From: Mycolicibacter minnesotensis
GTDB taxonomy: Bacteria; Actinomycetota; Actinomycetes; Mycobacteriales; Mycobacteriaceae
Assembly (NCBI RefSeq): GCF_010731755.1
Contig: NZ_AP022589.1
Span: 1,612,001-1,676,000 of the forward strand
Direction: 5' to 3'
DNA length: 64,000 bases
The position numbers were made by a program, and so were the translations under genes. Under the pieces are notes generated by a model that worked only from the letters and a program-made list of their open reading frames with translations, did not search any database and was not told where the DNA came from. Positions 57,740 to 64,000 of the stretch are shown in pieces (positions within the stretch are counted from its first letter, which is position 1; every line of letters begins with the position of its first letter).

Positions 57740-57972
57740 CGACCAGGCTCCGCCGCGTCGCCAGCTTTGCTGACCACCACCAAGACGTGGGCGTCGGCCG
57801 CGAACCGCTTCGCCGTGACGCCCAGTTCGGCGATCGCCTCGAACAAGGGGTGGTTGCCGGCGACGAGTTCCGGCGCGTCGACCACATAGGCGGTCACGCC
57901 CGGGGCCATCCGGGCGGCGCCGGGTGGGTCCGAATCAGGCTGGGACAGCCTGTGCACCTTGGGGTTCAGCAT
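57736..57972 (-). CDS. Small protein of unknown function coupled to mmpS
   Basis: 78 residues; ATG 57972, or ATG 57909 (MAPGVTAYVV), which would give 57. The frame ends in GTGA shared with the mmpS start, the same coupling as at every other junction of this operon. The sequence APGVTAYVVDAPELVAG...ELGVTAKRFAADAHVLVVVSK looks like a small alpha/beta fold. No family is recognised. No signal peptide or membrane segment. First gene of the operon, divergent from a TetR regulator. Confidence 0.55.
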   Translation of the reverse strand: MLNPKVHRLSQPDSDPPGAARMAPGVTAYVVDAPELVAGNHPLFEAIAELGVTAKRFAADAHVLVVVSKAGDAAEPGR

Positions 57973-58028
57973 CGGGACGCCCTCTCTGCCCAGATCCGCG
58001 GTTAAGCACGACGGAAAGTTAAGTTATA

Positions 58029-58066
58029 CGATCAGTAAAGTAGAATCAAGCGATCGGTCAGTAGAA
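58029..58066. promoter_or_regulatory. Direct repeats in the mmpS-operon / tetR divergent promoter
   Basis: CGATCAGTAAAGTAGAA (58029-58045) and CGATCGGTCAGTAGAA (58051-58066) are near-identical and spaced 22 bases apart, two turns of the helix. They sit in the A+T-rich gap between the small mmpS-coupled gene and the TetR gene. Candidate regulator binding sites. Confidence 0.4.
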
Positions 58067-58120
58067 CTGTGCGACGTGGCTCACTCCGGTGGGCGGTCGC
58101 CCGGAGCAGGAAGGCTTGAG

Positions 58121-58729
58121 GTGGCGAAGGCCATGGCACCGCGAGGTTTCGCGCGCGAGCGTGTATTAGAGGCCGCCCAGGGCCTGTTCGCCGAGCACGG
58201 TGTGAGCGGCACGTCGCTGCAGATGATCGCCGACCGATTGGGCGTCAGAAAATCTGCGGTGTACTACCAATTCCCTTGCAAGGACGACATCGTCGTCGCC
58301 GTGTTTCGGCCGGTGTTCGAAGACATCACCCGGGTGGTCGCCATCGCCGAGGCGATCGGATCACGCGAGGTGCAACGCGAGGCCACCATCAGCGGGATCA
58401 TCGAACTGGCCGTCAGACACCGCCGCACCACCGTCCTGGTGCATACCGACCCCGCAGTCGTGGGGATCGTCGAGGCCATCGGAGACTTCCGGGACGCCTC
58501 CCGGCGCCTGCAGACGATCCTGGCGGGACCGGAGCCCGACCCCTCCACACTTATCGCCATCGCGGTTCTGGTGCCCGGACTCCTGGGCGCTGCAGCCGAT
58601 CCCACGGTGTCAGACATACCCAACGAGGAACTGCACCGCATGCTGCTGGACTGCTCGCGCCGACTCTTCGCCGCGCAGGCCCCAGCGGATCAGGAAGCGG
58701 ACGGCTCCAAGACCTCCACACCGACATAG
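58121..58729 (+). CDS. TetR-family regulator divergent from the MmpS/MmpL operon
   Basis: 202 residues from GTG 58121, where AGGAAGG lies six bases upstream (an ATG four codons on is possible). [27 protein letters not shown] (about 33-56). Close paralog of the regulator at 53063. Divergent from the operon with ~150 bp of shared upstream DNA containing direct repeats, so it is the likely local repressor. Its last 40 bases overlap the 3' end of serS on the other strand. Confidence 0.9.
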   Translation: MAKAMAPRGFARERVLEAAQGLFAEHGVSGTSLQMIADRLGVRKSAVYYQFPCKDDIVVAVFRPVFEDITRVVAIAEAIGSREVQREATISGIIELAVRHRRTTVLVHTDPAVVGIVEAIGDFRDASRRLQTILAGPEPDPSTLIAIAVLVPGLLGAAADPTVSDIPNEELHRMLLDCSRRLFAAQAPADQEADGSKTSTPT

Positions 58730-59952
58730 GGCACCAGGGCCTGCGGCACCCGGACACTGCCGTCGGGCTGTTGGTGGTTCTCCAAGATGGCCACCAACCA
58801 GCGCGTGGTGGCCAGCGTCCCGTTGAGCGTGGCCGCCGTCTGCGGCTTACCGTTCTCGTCGCGGTAACGGGTTGACAGCCGGCGGGCCTGGAAGGTGGTG
58901 CAGTTCGACGTCGACGTCAGCTCCCGGTAGGTGCCTTGTGAGGGCACCCAGGCCTCGCAGTCGAACTTGCGCGCCGCCGAGGAACCGAGATCACCTGCGG
59001 CGACGTCGATCACTCGATAGGGCACCTCGATACGAGCTAGCATCTCGCGCTGCCAGCCGAGCAGCCGGTCATGTTCTGCCGCGGCGTCTTCGGGCCGGCA
59101 GTAGACGAACCCCTCCACCTTGTCGAACTGGTGCACACGAATGATTCCGCGGGTGTCCTTGCCGTAGCTGCCCGCCTCCCGGCGAAAGCACGATGACCAA
59201 CCGGCGTAGCGCAGCGGCCCGCCCGACAGGTCCAGGATCTCGTCGGAGTGGTAGCCCGCCAGCGGCACTTCGGAGGTGCCCACCAGGTAGAGGTCGTCGG
59301 CCTCAAGCCGGTAGATCTCGTCGGCGTGCGACCCCAGAAAGCCGGTGCCGGACATGACTTCGGGTCGCACCAGCGACGGGGTGATCATCGGGGTGAACCC
59401 GTTCTCCACCGCCAGTCGCACCGCCAACTGCAGCAGGCCCAACTGAAGCAGTGCGCCACGACCGGTCAGAAAATAAAACCGCGAACCCGACACTTTGGCG
59501 CCGCGCCCCATGTCGATCAGGCCAAGCGCCTCACCAAGCTCGAGGTGGTCGCGCGGGTTCGCGATCGCCGGCGGCTCACCGACGACGTCCAGCACGACGA
59601 AGTCGTCCTCGCCACCAGAGGGAACCCCGTCGATCACGACGTTGGCGATTCCCATGTGCGCCCCGGTGAAAGCCGCTTCGGCTTCAGACTGGGCGACCTC
59701 GGCCGCCTTGACCTGTTCGGCCAGGTCCTTGGCCCGGGCCAGGAGCGTCGGCCGCTCCTCGGGCGACGCCGCGCCTACCGATCGGCTGGCCGCTTTCTGT
59801 TCGGCCCGCAGCGTGTCACCCGCCGCGATGGCGGTGCGCCGTGCGCTGTCGGCGGCCAGCAGGGCATCCACCAAGGCGGGATCCTCGCCACGAGCCACCT
59901 GGGAGCGGCGGACACGGTCGGGGTCTTCACGCAGCAGCTTCAGGTCGATCAC
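58690..59952 (-). CDS. serS: Seryl-tRNA synthetase
   Basis: 420 residues (419 in M. tuberculosis). An N-terminal coiled-coil arm (about 30-110) precedes a class II core: motif 1 around [16 protein letters not shown], motif 2 [24 protein letters not shown] and motif 3 [15 protein letters not shown]. It charges tRNA-Ser. The start is GTG 59952; TAGGGT (59959-59964) lies six bases before it, suggesting a leaderless mRNA. Divergent from the septum-domain membrane protein. Confidence 0.96.
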   Translation of the reverse strand: MIDLKLLREDPDRVRRSQVARGEDPALVDALLAADSARRTAIAAGDTLRAEQKAASRSVGAASPEERPTLLARAKDLAEQVKAAEVAQSEAEAAFTGAHMGIANVVIDGVPSGGEDDFVVLDVVGEPPAIANPRDHLELGEALGLIDMGRGAKVSGSRFYFLTGRGALLQLGLLQLAVRLAVENGFTPMITPSLVRPEVMSGTGFLGSHADEIYRLEADDLYLVGTSEVPLAGYHSDEILDLSGGPLRYAGWSSCFRREAGSYGKDTRGIIRVHQFDKVEGFVYCRPEDAAAEHDRLLGWQREMLARIEVPYRVIDVAAGDLGSSAARKFDCEAWVPSQGTYRELTSTSNCTTFQARRLSTRYRDENGKPQTAATLNGTLATTRWLVAILENHQQPDGSVRVPQALVPYVGVEVLEPSAS

Positions 59953-60025
59953 GGCAAAACCCTACAACCTGGCCGGCGGCATCACTTTCGCATCATTTGT
60001 CACGCACCCGCGGCTGCCTGTCAGA

Positions 60026-61144
60026 ATGGACCCGATGTCACAGGCAGCCGACCAGCAGAATCCACCCGCCAGGCGGGTGTCGTGGCGGCGCACCCTGCGC
60101 GCCGCCCCGACCCGGCGCGCCCTGGTGCTGACCGCGCTGGGCGGGCTATTGATCGCCGGACTCATCACCGTGGTTCCGGTCGTCGGCGACGGCCCCGGCG
60201 GCTTGCTGGGCCGGCTCAACGCCGAGCCGGTGCCGGGGGCCGGCGGCAAAGGCGCCGGTCCGGGGTTGGGCCTGGGCACGGTCAAGGGCAACGACGCGAT
60301 CGACCACGCGGTGGCGGGTGACTGCCTGAATTGGCCGGAGAACGACTTGGACGCGGCGACGATCGTCAGCTGCGCCGAAGAGCACAAGTTCGAGGTGGCC
60401 GGGCCGGTCGACATGAAGATGTTCCCGGGAGCCGAATACGGCCCCGACGCTCCGCCACCATCGATGGCCCGCATCGAGCAGATCACCCAAGAACAGTGCG
60501 AATCGTCGGTGCGCCGCTACCTCGGCGCCAAGTTCGACCCGCACAGCAAGTTCGTCGCCAGCATGCTGTGGGCCGGGGAACGTGCGTGGCGGCAACACGG
60601 TGAACGCCGGATGCTGTGCGGCCTGCAACTCCCCGGGGTAGGTGGGCAACAGACGGCGTTCGTGGGCAAGGTAGCCGACATCGACCAGTCCAAGGTGTGG
60701 CCGCCGGGCACCTGCCTGGGCATCGATCCGGCCACCAACCAACCCAACGACGTGCCCGTCGACTGCGCGGCACCACACACCAAAGAGGTCACCGGCACGG
60801 TCAACCTGGCCGAACAGTTCCCTGATGCGTTGCCCCCCGAACCCGAGCAGGATGCGTTCATCAAGGATTCCTGCACCCGGCTCACCGACGCCTACCTGGA
60901 CCCGGTGCAGCTGCGCGACACGACGCTGACGTTGACCTACGCCACCGTGTCGCTGCCCAGCTGGTCGGCGGGCAGCCGCGAAGTGGCCTGCAGCCTGGGC
61001 GCCACGCTGGGCAACGGCGGCTGGGCCGCGCTGATCAACAGCGCCCGCGGACCGCTGCTGATCAACGGTCAGCCCCCGATCCCGCCGCCGTCGATCCCCG
61101 CCGAACGGCTCAACCAACTGCCCGCCGGTAGCCAGCCACGGTGA
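60026..61144 (+). CDS. Membrane-anchored septum-formation-domain protein (Rv3835-like)
   Basis: 372 residues from ATG 60026 (a second ATG three codons on). A cytoplasmic Arg-rich N-terminus and one membrane helix (LVLTALGGLLIAGLITVVPVV) are followed by a Gly-rich linker. The extracytoplasmic region has two Cys-containing repeats of the septum-formation type: GDCLNWPENDLDAATIVSCAEEHKFEV..., then GTCLGIDPATNQPNDVPVDCAAPHTKEVTG. Function in envelope or division is inferred from the domain name only. The next gene starts within its stop (GTGA). Confidence 0.85.
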   Translation: MDPMSQAADQQNPPARRVSWRRTLRAAPTRRALVLTALGGLLIAGLITVVPVVGDGPGGLLGRLNAEPVPGAGGKGAGPGLGLGTVKGNDAIDHAVAGDCLNWPENDLDAATIVSCAEEHKFEVAGPVDMKMFPGAEYGPDAPPPSMARIEQITQEQCESSVRRYLGAKFDPHSKFVASMLWAGERAWRQHGERRMLCGLQLPGVGGQQTAFVGKVADIDQSKVWPPGTCLGIDPATNQPNDVPVDCAAPHTKEVTGTVNLAEQFPDALPPEPEQDAFIKDSCTRLTDAYLDPVQLRDTTLTLTYATVSLPSWSAGSREVACSLGATLGNGGWAALINSARGPLLINGQPPIPPPSIPAERLNQLPAGSQPR

Positions 61145-61491
61145 GCGTCGCGATGGACCCCAGCCGGTTCGACGAGCTGGTCTCCGACGCCTTGGATCTG
61201 ATCCCGGCCGAGCTGGCCGCGGCCTTCGACAATGTGGTGATCCTGGTGGAGGGCCGCAACGCCGAGGAGCCCGACCTGCTCGGGCTCTACGACGGCGTGG
61301 CCCTGACCGAGCGCGATTCGAGCTATGCCGGGTCACTTCCCGACACCATCACGATCTACCGGGACGCGCTGCTGGAGATGTGCGGGTCCGATGAGGAAGT
61401 CGTCGACGAGGTCCGGATCACGGTGATCCACGAGATCGCCCACCACTTCGGCATCGACGACGAGCGGCTGCACGAGCTGGGCTGGGGCTGA
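61141..61491 (+). CDS. Zincin-like metallopeptidase (Rv3836-like, DUF1025)
   Basis: 116 residues from a GTG overlapping the upstream stop. The HExxH zinc motif IHEIAHHFGIDDERLHELG occupies the last 22 residues, with Asp/Glu downstream as third-ligand candidates. Small soluble proteins of this family are widespread in actinobacteria without a known substrate. Translational coupling to the membrane protein suggests a joint role. Confidence 0.88.
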   Translation: MSVAMDPSRFDELVSDALDLIPAELAAAFDNVVILVEGRNAEEPDLLGLYDGVALTERDSSYAGSLPDTITIYRDALLEMCGSDEEVVDEVRITVIHEIAHHFGIDDERLHELGWG

Positions 61492-61550
61492 CGCCACCCG
61501 GCGCGGCGCGCCGAAGCCGCCCTGTCGGTGCGCAGTGCTAAGAACAAGGC

Positions 61551-61739
61551 ATGGACGACCACTGCCGAGACTGCCGGGCGGGGTTGGATCACTGCCACGG
61601 CTCACTCATCCACCACGCGTACCAGGCGACCGAATGCACCGAGGACGGTTGCCCCGGCGCGGTGCTGCCGCACTCGTTCGCCCTGGATTGCGAGGCGGTC
61701 GGCTGCCGCTGCGCGCAGATATTCGCGTTGGCGGTCTAG
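61551..61739 (+). CDS. Cys/His-rich mini-protein
   Basis: 62 residues, ATG with AAGG immediately upstream. Eight Cys arranged CxxC (5, 8), 15, 29, 34, 47 and CxC (52, 54), plus several His, as in a zinc- or metal-binding peptide. The protein is acidic and has no signal peptide. It lies between the metallopeptidase and a convergent gene. No family name can be given, but the Cys pattern would be improbable by chance in a random frame. Confidence 0.6.
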   Translation: MDDHCRDCRAGLDHCHGSLIHHAYQATECTEDGCPGAVLPHSFALDCEAVGCRCAQIFALAV

Positions 61740-61758
61740 CCCTCCCCCGCCAGCACGC

Positions 61759-62448
61759 CTAGCCCATCGGGTCGGTGTCGGAACGCAACGCGTCACCGAC
61801 GGGATCCGCATCGGGTTCGGGATAGAACGGCGGCGTCAGCGAGCCCCACTGCACACAGCTCCACCGGCCATCGGTGATCGGGGCCAGCACCACGGCCGTG
61901 GCGTTCTCCAGGTGGTTGTCCAGCACGAAGCTGCCGTCCACACCGGCGAGCGTTGCCGCCGCCAGGCGGATCGCCGCACCGTGGCTGACCACGACGATGT
62001 CGCCGGTCCAGTCGTCGTCGTCCAGGTAGCGCAGCCGCAGGTCCGTGACGACCGGCAGATAGCGGTCGAGCACCTGCGAGGCCGACTCACCTCCGGGCAG
62101 CGCTAGGGAGGGCTCGCCGGAGTGCCAGCGCTGATAGATCGCGTTGAACTCGGCGATCGCGTCGTCGTCGCTCCGGTTCTCCAGCGAACCGGCCTGTACC
62201 TCGTGGATGCCTTCGAGTGCCCGGGCGGTCACCCCGAGCCGGGCGCTGATCTCGGCGGCGGTCTGAACCGCGCGGGTGGCCACCGAGTGGGCGACCAGCA
62301 TCGGGCGGTGCGCCCCCTGCGCCGCGAAGGCCCGGGCCTGGTCGCGGCCCAGCGGAGTCAGTTCCGAGCCCGGCGGACGGGTGTCGAGTCGGCGGTCGAC
62401 GTTGCCGTAGGACTGCCCGTGCCGCAGCAGCACCAGCCGCCCGCTCAC
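61759..62448 (-). CDS. Histidine phosphatase / phosphoglycerate-mutase family enzyme (Rv3837c-like)
   Basis: 229 residues. Catalytic RHG motif LVLLRHGQSYGN (His9), second conserved His region VVSHGAAIRLAAATL, and the acid residue in IHEVQAGSLENRSDD. Relatives include glucosyl-3-phosphoglycerate phosphatase and cofactor-dependent mutases; the substrate is uncertain. The start overlaps the pheA stop by four bases, giving a pheA-phosphatase operon as in M. tuberculosis. Confidence 0.9.
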   Translation of the reverse strand: MSGRLVLLRHGQSYGNVDRRLDTRPPGSELTPLGRDQARAFAAQGAHRPMLVAHSVATRAVQTAAEISARLGVTARALEGIHEVQAGSLENRSDDDAIAEFNAIYQRWHSGEPSLALPGGESASQVLDRYLPVVTDLRLRYLDDDDWTGDIVVVSHGAAIRLAAATLAGVDGSFVLDNHLENATAVVLAPITDGRWSCVQWGSLTPPFYPEPDADPVGDALRSDTDPMG

Positions 62449-63302
62449 GACGACGCCCCGCAGGCGCCTGCGGGCCAGGAACCCAGGTAGCGGAGGTCGG
62501 CGCAGCTGTGACGCAGCGCCTGCAGAGCCTGCGCGACCGCCGCGTCGTCGATGTGTCCCACGCAGTCCAGGAAGAACAGATACGTCCCCAGCTCGGTGCG
62601 GGTCGGGCGGGACTCGATTCGTGTCAGATCGATTCCGCGACTTCCGAACTCGGTCAGCGCCGCGGCCAGCGCCCCGGGCGCGTTGTCGAGCCGCAGCACC
62701 ACCGAGGTCCGGTCGGCACCGGTCCGCTGAGGTGGTGTCGCGGGCGCCCCGACCAGCACAAAGCGGGTACGTGCGTTGGGTTCGTCGATGACGCCCGCGG
62801 CCAGCGTCCGCAACCCCCGTTGCTCTGCCGCCAGCGCGGTGCTCACGCCGGCATCCACCTCACCGTCGTAGACCTGCTGGGCGGCAGCGGCATTGGAGTT
62901 GGCGGGCACGGTCTGCGCCCCGGGGAGGTGTTCAGCCAGCCACCGACGCACTTGCGCGCCGGCCACCGGGTGGGCGGCCACGGTGCGAATGTCGTCCTGT
63001 CCACGGTCCGCTGCGACGACGATCGAGAACACCACGTCCAAGGTGGTCTCGGCAAAAATCTGGAGCGGTGAACCGGCCGCGAGCGCGTCCAGGGTCGGCG
63101 TCACGCCGCCCTCGATCGAGTTCTCGATAGGCACGCACGCATAGTCGGCGGCGCCGTTGCGCACTGCGTCGAGGGCGGCCGGGGTGCTCTCGACCGGGAC
63201 CGGTTGGTGCTCGGCACCGGGAACCCGTCCGGCGCCGGTCAACGCGAGCAGCGCCGCTTCGGTGAAGGTCCCCGCCGGGCCGAGATAGCTGATGCGGGTC
63301 AC
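62445..63302 (-). CDS. pheA: Prephenate dehydratase
   Basis: 285 residues. It converts prephenate to phenylpyruvate for phenylalanine synthesis. The N-terminal PDT domain has YLGPAGTFTEAALL, CVPIENSIEGGVTPTLDAL and the catalytic TRF motif in NARTRFVLVG. The C-terminal ACT domain (about 198-275) has GALAAALTEFGSRGIDLTRIESRPT for Phe feedback. GTG start; TAGGGT six bases upstream of it suggests leaderless transcription, and no ribosome site is visible. Confidence 0.95.
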   Translation of the reverse strand: MTRISYLGPAGTFTEAALLALTGAGRVPGAEHQPVPVESTPAALDAVRNGAADYACVPIENSIEGGVTPTLDALAAGSPLQIFAETTLDVVFSIVVAADRGQDDIRTVAAHPVAGAQVRRWLAEHLPGAQTVPANSNAAAAQQVYDGEVDAGVSTALAAEQRGLRTLAAGVIDEPNARTRFVLVGAPATPPQRTGADRTSVVLRLDNAPGALAAALTEFGSRGIDLTRIESRPTRTELGTYLFFLDCVGHIDDAAVAQALQALRHSCADLRYLGSWPAGACGASS

Positions 63303-63391
63303 CGGACAACCCTATCGGCCGCAGGCCGTCGGCGGGCTCACCGGCGGCACACGCAAGGACCCTTCCTGTTGCGCCCACCGCGGCATCTAAA

Positions 63392-63410
63392 TTAAGTTAG
63401 CCTTACCTCA
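63392..63410. promoter_or_regulatory. IdeR-like iron box upstream of the DUF2470 gene
   Basis: TTAAGTTAGCCTTACCTCA matches the 19-bp IdeR consensus TTAGGTTAGSCTAACCTAA at 16 positions. It lies 17 bases before the start codon. It implies iron-dependent repression of the downstream gene. Confidence 0.65.
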
Positions 63411-63426
63411 CTTCGAAAGGTGATCG

Positions 63427-64000
63427 ATGGCAACCACCACAGCAGCAATGGTCCCGACGTCCGCCGAGCGGATTCGCAGCGCCTGCATCCGGGGGCAAGC
63501 CCTTGTGGCGATCGCCGACTCGGCCAATGCCGCGCCGGTCAGCGCGCCGATCTGCCACCTGCTGCGGGACGGCTCCGTGGTGGTGGCCATCCCCCTCGCC
63601 GACCCGGTCGCCGAGGCGGCCGCCGACACCGGTGTGCAGGCCATGCTCGAGCTGACCGATCACGCGCCGCTGCGGCTGCGCGAACGCGTCCGTGCGCTGG
63701 CATGGATCACCGGACTGCTGCGCCCGGTACCCGAGGACGAGATCGCGGTGCTGCTTGACCGAATCGCAGAGGTTGACCCGAACCCGGCACTTCTCCAGGT
63801 CGTCTCGCCGCGGTCGGCGATCCGCCATCACGACATCGGCGCCCGCGACGACGGTGATGCCGACGTCGACTACGTCTTGTTGCGCCTGACTCCGGAGTCG
63901 GCGGTGCTGGCCGATGCGACCGGCGCCGAGGCCGTCGACGTCCGGGAGCTGCTCTCGGCGCGCCCCGACCCGTTCTGCGCAATCGAGGCGCATTGGTTGC
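63427..64000 (+). CDS. DUF2470-type protein, HugZ-like (partial, runs off right edge)
   Basis: 191 codons are visible from ATG 63427 (AAAGG upstream), with no stop before the window end. The N-terminal part has a flavin/haem split-barrel look: LVAIADSANAAPVSAPICHLLRDGSVVVAIPLADP. A segment with PSSA-like RSAIRHHDIGARDDGD follows, then the start of a DUF2470 region near the window end (SARPDPFCAIEAHWL). It corresponds in position to M. tuberculosis Rv3839. An iron-responsive box upstream fits a role in haem or iron handling (inference). Confidence 0.82.
   Translation, partial: MATTTAAMVPTSAERIRSACIRGQALVAIADSANAAPVSAPICHLLRDGSVVVAIPLADPVAEAAADTGVQAMLELTDHAPLRLRERVRALAWITGLLRPVPEDEIAVLLDRIAEVDPNPALLQVVSPRSAIRHHDIGARDDGDADVDYVLLRLTPESAVLADATGAEAVDVRELLSARPDPFCAIEAHWL

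Noticed and set aside
58690..60026. tRNA genes near serS
   Set aside because: No cloverleaf-like sequence with T-loop GTTCGAATC-type motif was seen here or elsewhere in the window.

Overview
The window is high-GC actinobacterial DNA. Gene content and order identify it as the cell-envelope biosynthesis locus of a Mycobacterium, matching roughly the Rv3789-Rv3839 stretch of M. tuberculosis. PGRS-type Gly-Gly-X proteins, three emb arabinosyltransferases, antigen 85, MmpS/MmpL and an IdeR-like box all support this. The exact species cannot be read from the sequence. PGRS repeats placed behind a classical signal peptide instead of a PE domain suggest a lineage outside the tuberculosis complex (inference).

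Layout. 1-3.7 kb: a PGRS-repeat secreted protein that runs off the left edge, about 1 kb without genes, and a decayed PGRS gene. 3.7-4.2 kb: a small membrane protein. 4.3-20.3 kb: the arabinan operon dprE1-dprE2-aftA-embC-embA-embB. It is interrupted between embC and embA by an IS110-family element plus a small conserved-looking gene. 20.2-23.2 kb: an MFS transporter and a secreted PE-PPE-domain serine hydrolase. 23.4-42.6 kb, all on the minus strand: the mycolate condensation and transfer genes (fadD32-pks13-accD4, the Rv3802c lipase, fbpD/mpt51, fbpA), then glf-glfT2-PAP2 phosphatase-ubiA-aftB with overlapping or nearly overlapping ends. 42.9-45.6 kb: erp and a peptidoglycan-recognition amidase-like protein. 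45.7-50.2 kb: a HAD phosphatase, two PlsC-type acyltransferases with the remnant of a third between them, a metallo-beta-lactamase/Rieske fusion and its small partner. 50.2-53.0 kb: a TetR-controlled group with two identical operators. 53.0-58.7 kb: a five-gene MmpS/MmpL operon whose reading frames overlap by four bases at every junction, flanked by two paralogous TetR regulators. 58.7-64 kb: serS, a septum-formation-domain protein, a zincin-like metallopeptidase, a Cys-rich mini-protein, a phosphoglycerate-mutase-family enzyme, pheA, and the start of an iron-regulated DUF2470 gene.

How it works together. DprE1/DprE2 epimerise decaprenyl-phosphoryl ribose, itself made by UbiA and probably the neighbouring PAP2 phosphatase, to the arabinose donor. 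AftA, EmbA/B/C and AftB use that donor to build arabinan on the galactan made by Glf and GlfT2. FadD32, AccD4 and Pks13 make the mycolate precursor, and the antigen 85 proteins attach mycolates to the finished arabinan. The core envelope machinery is therefore almost complete within 40 kb.

Notable points are the IS110 insertion splitting embC from embA (with a possible bridge RNA), an in-frame palindromic repeat inside aftA, a repeated 58-59 bp palindromic element, a perfectly duplicated TetR operator, the tightly coupled MmpS/MmpL cassette, and a recurring TANNNT-6/8 nt-start pattern that suggests leaderless transcripts for many of these genes.
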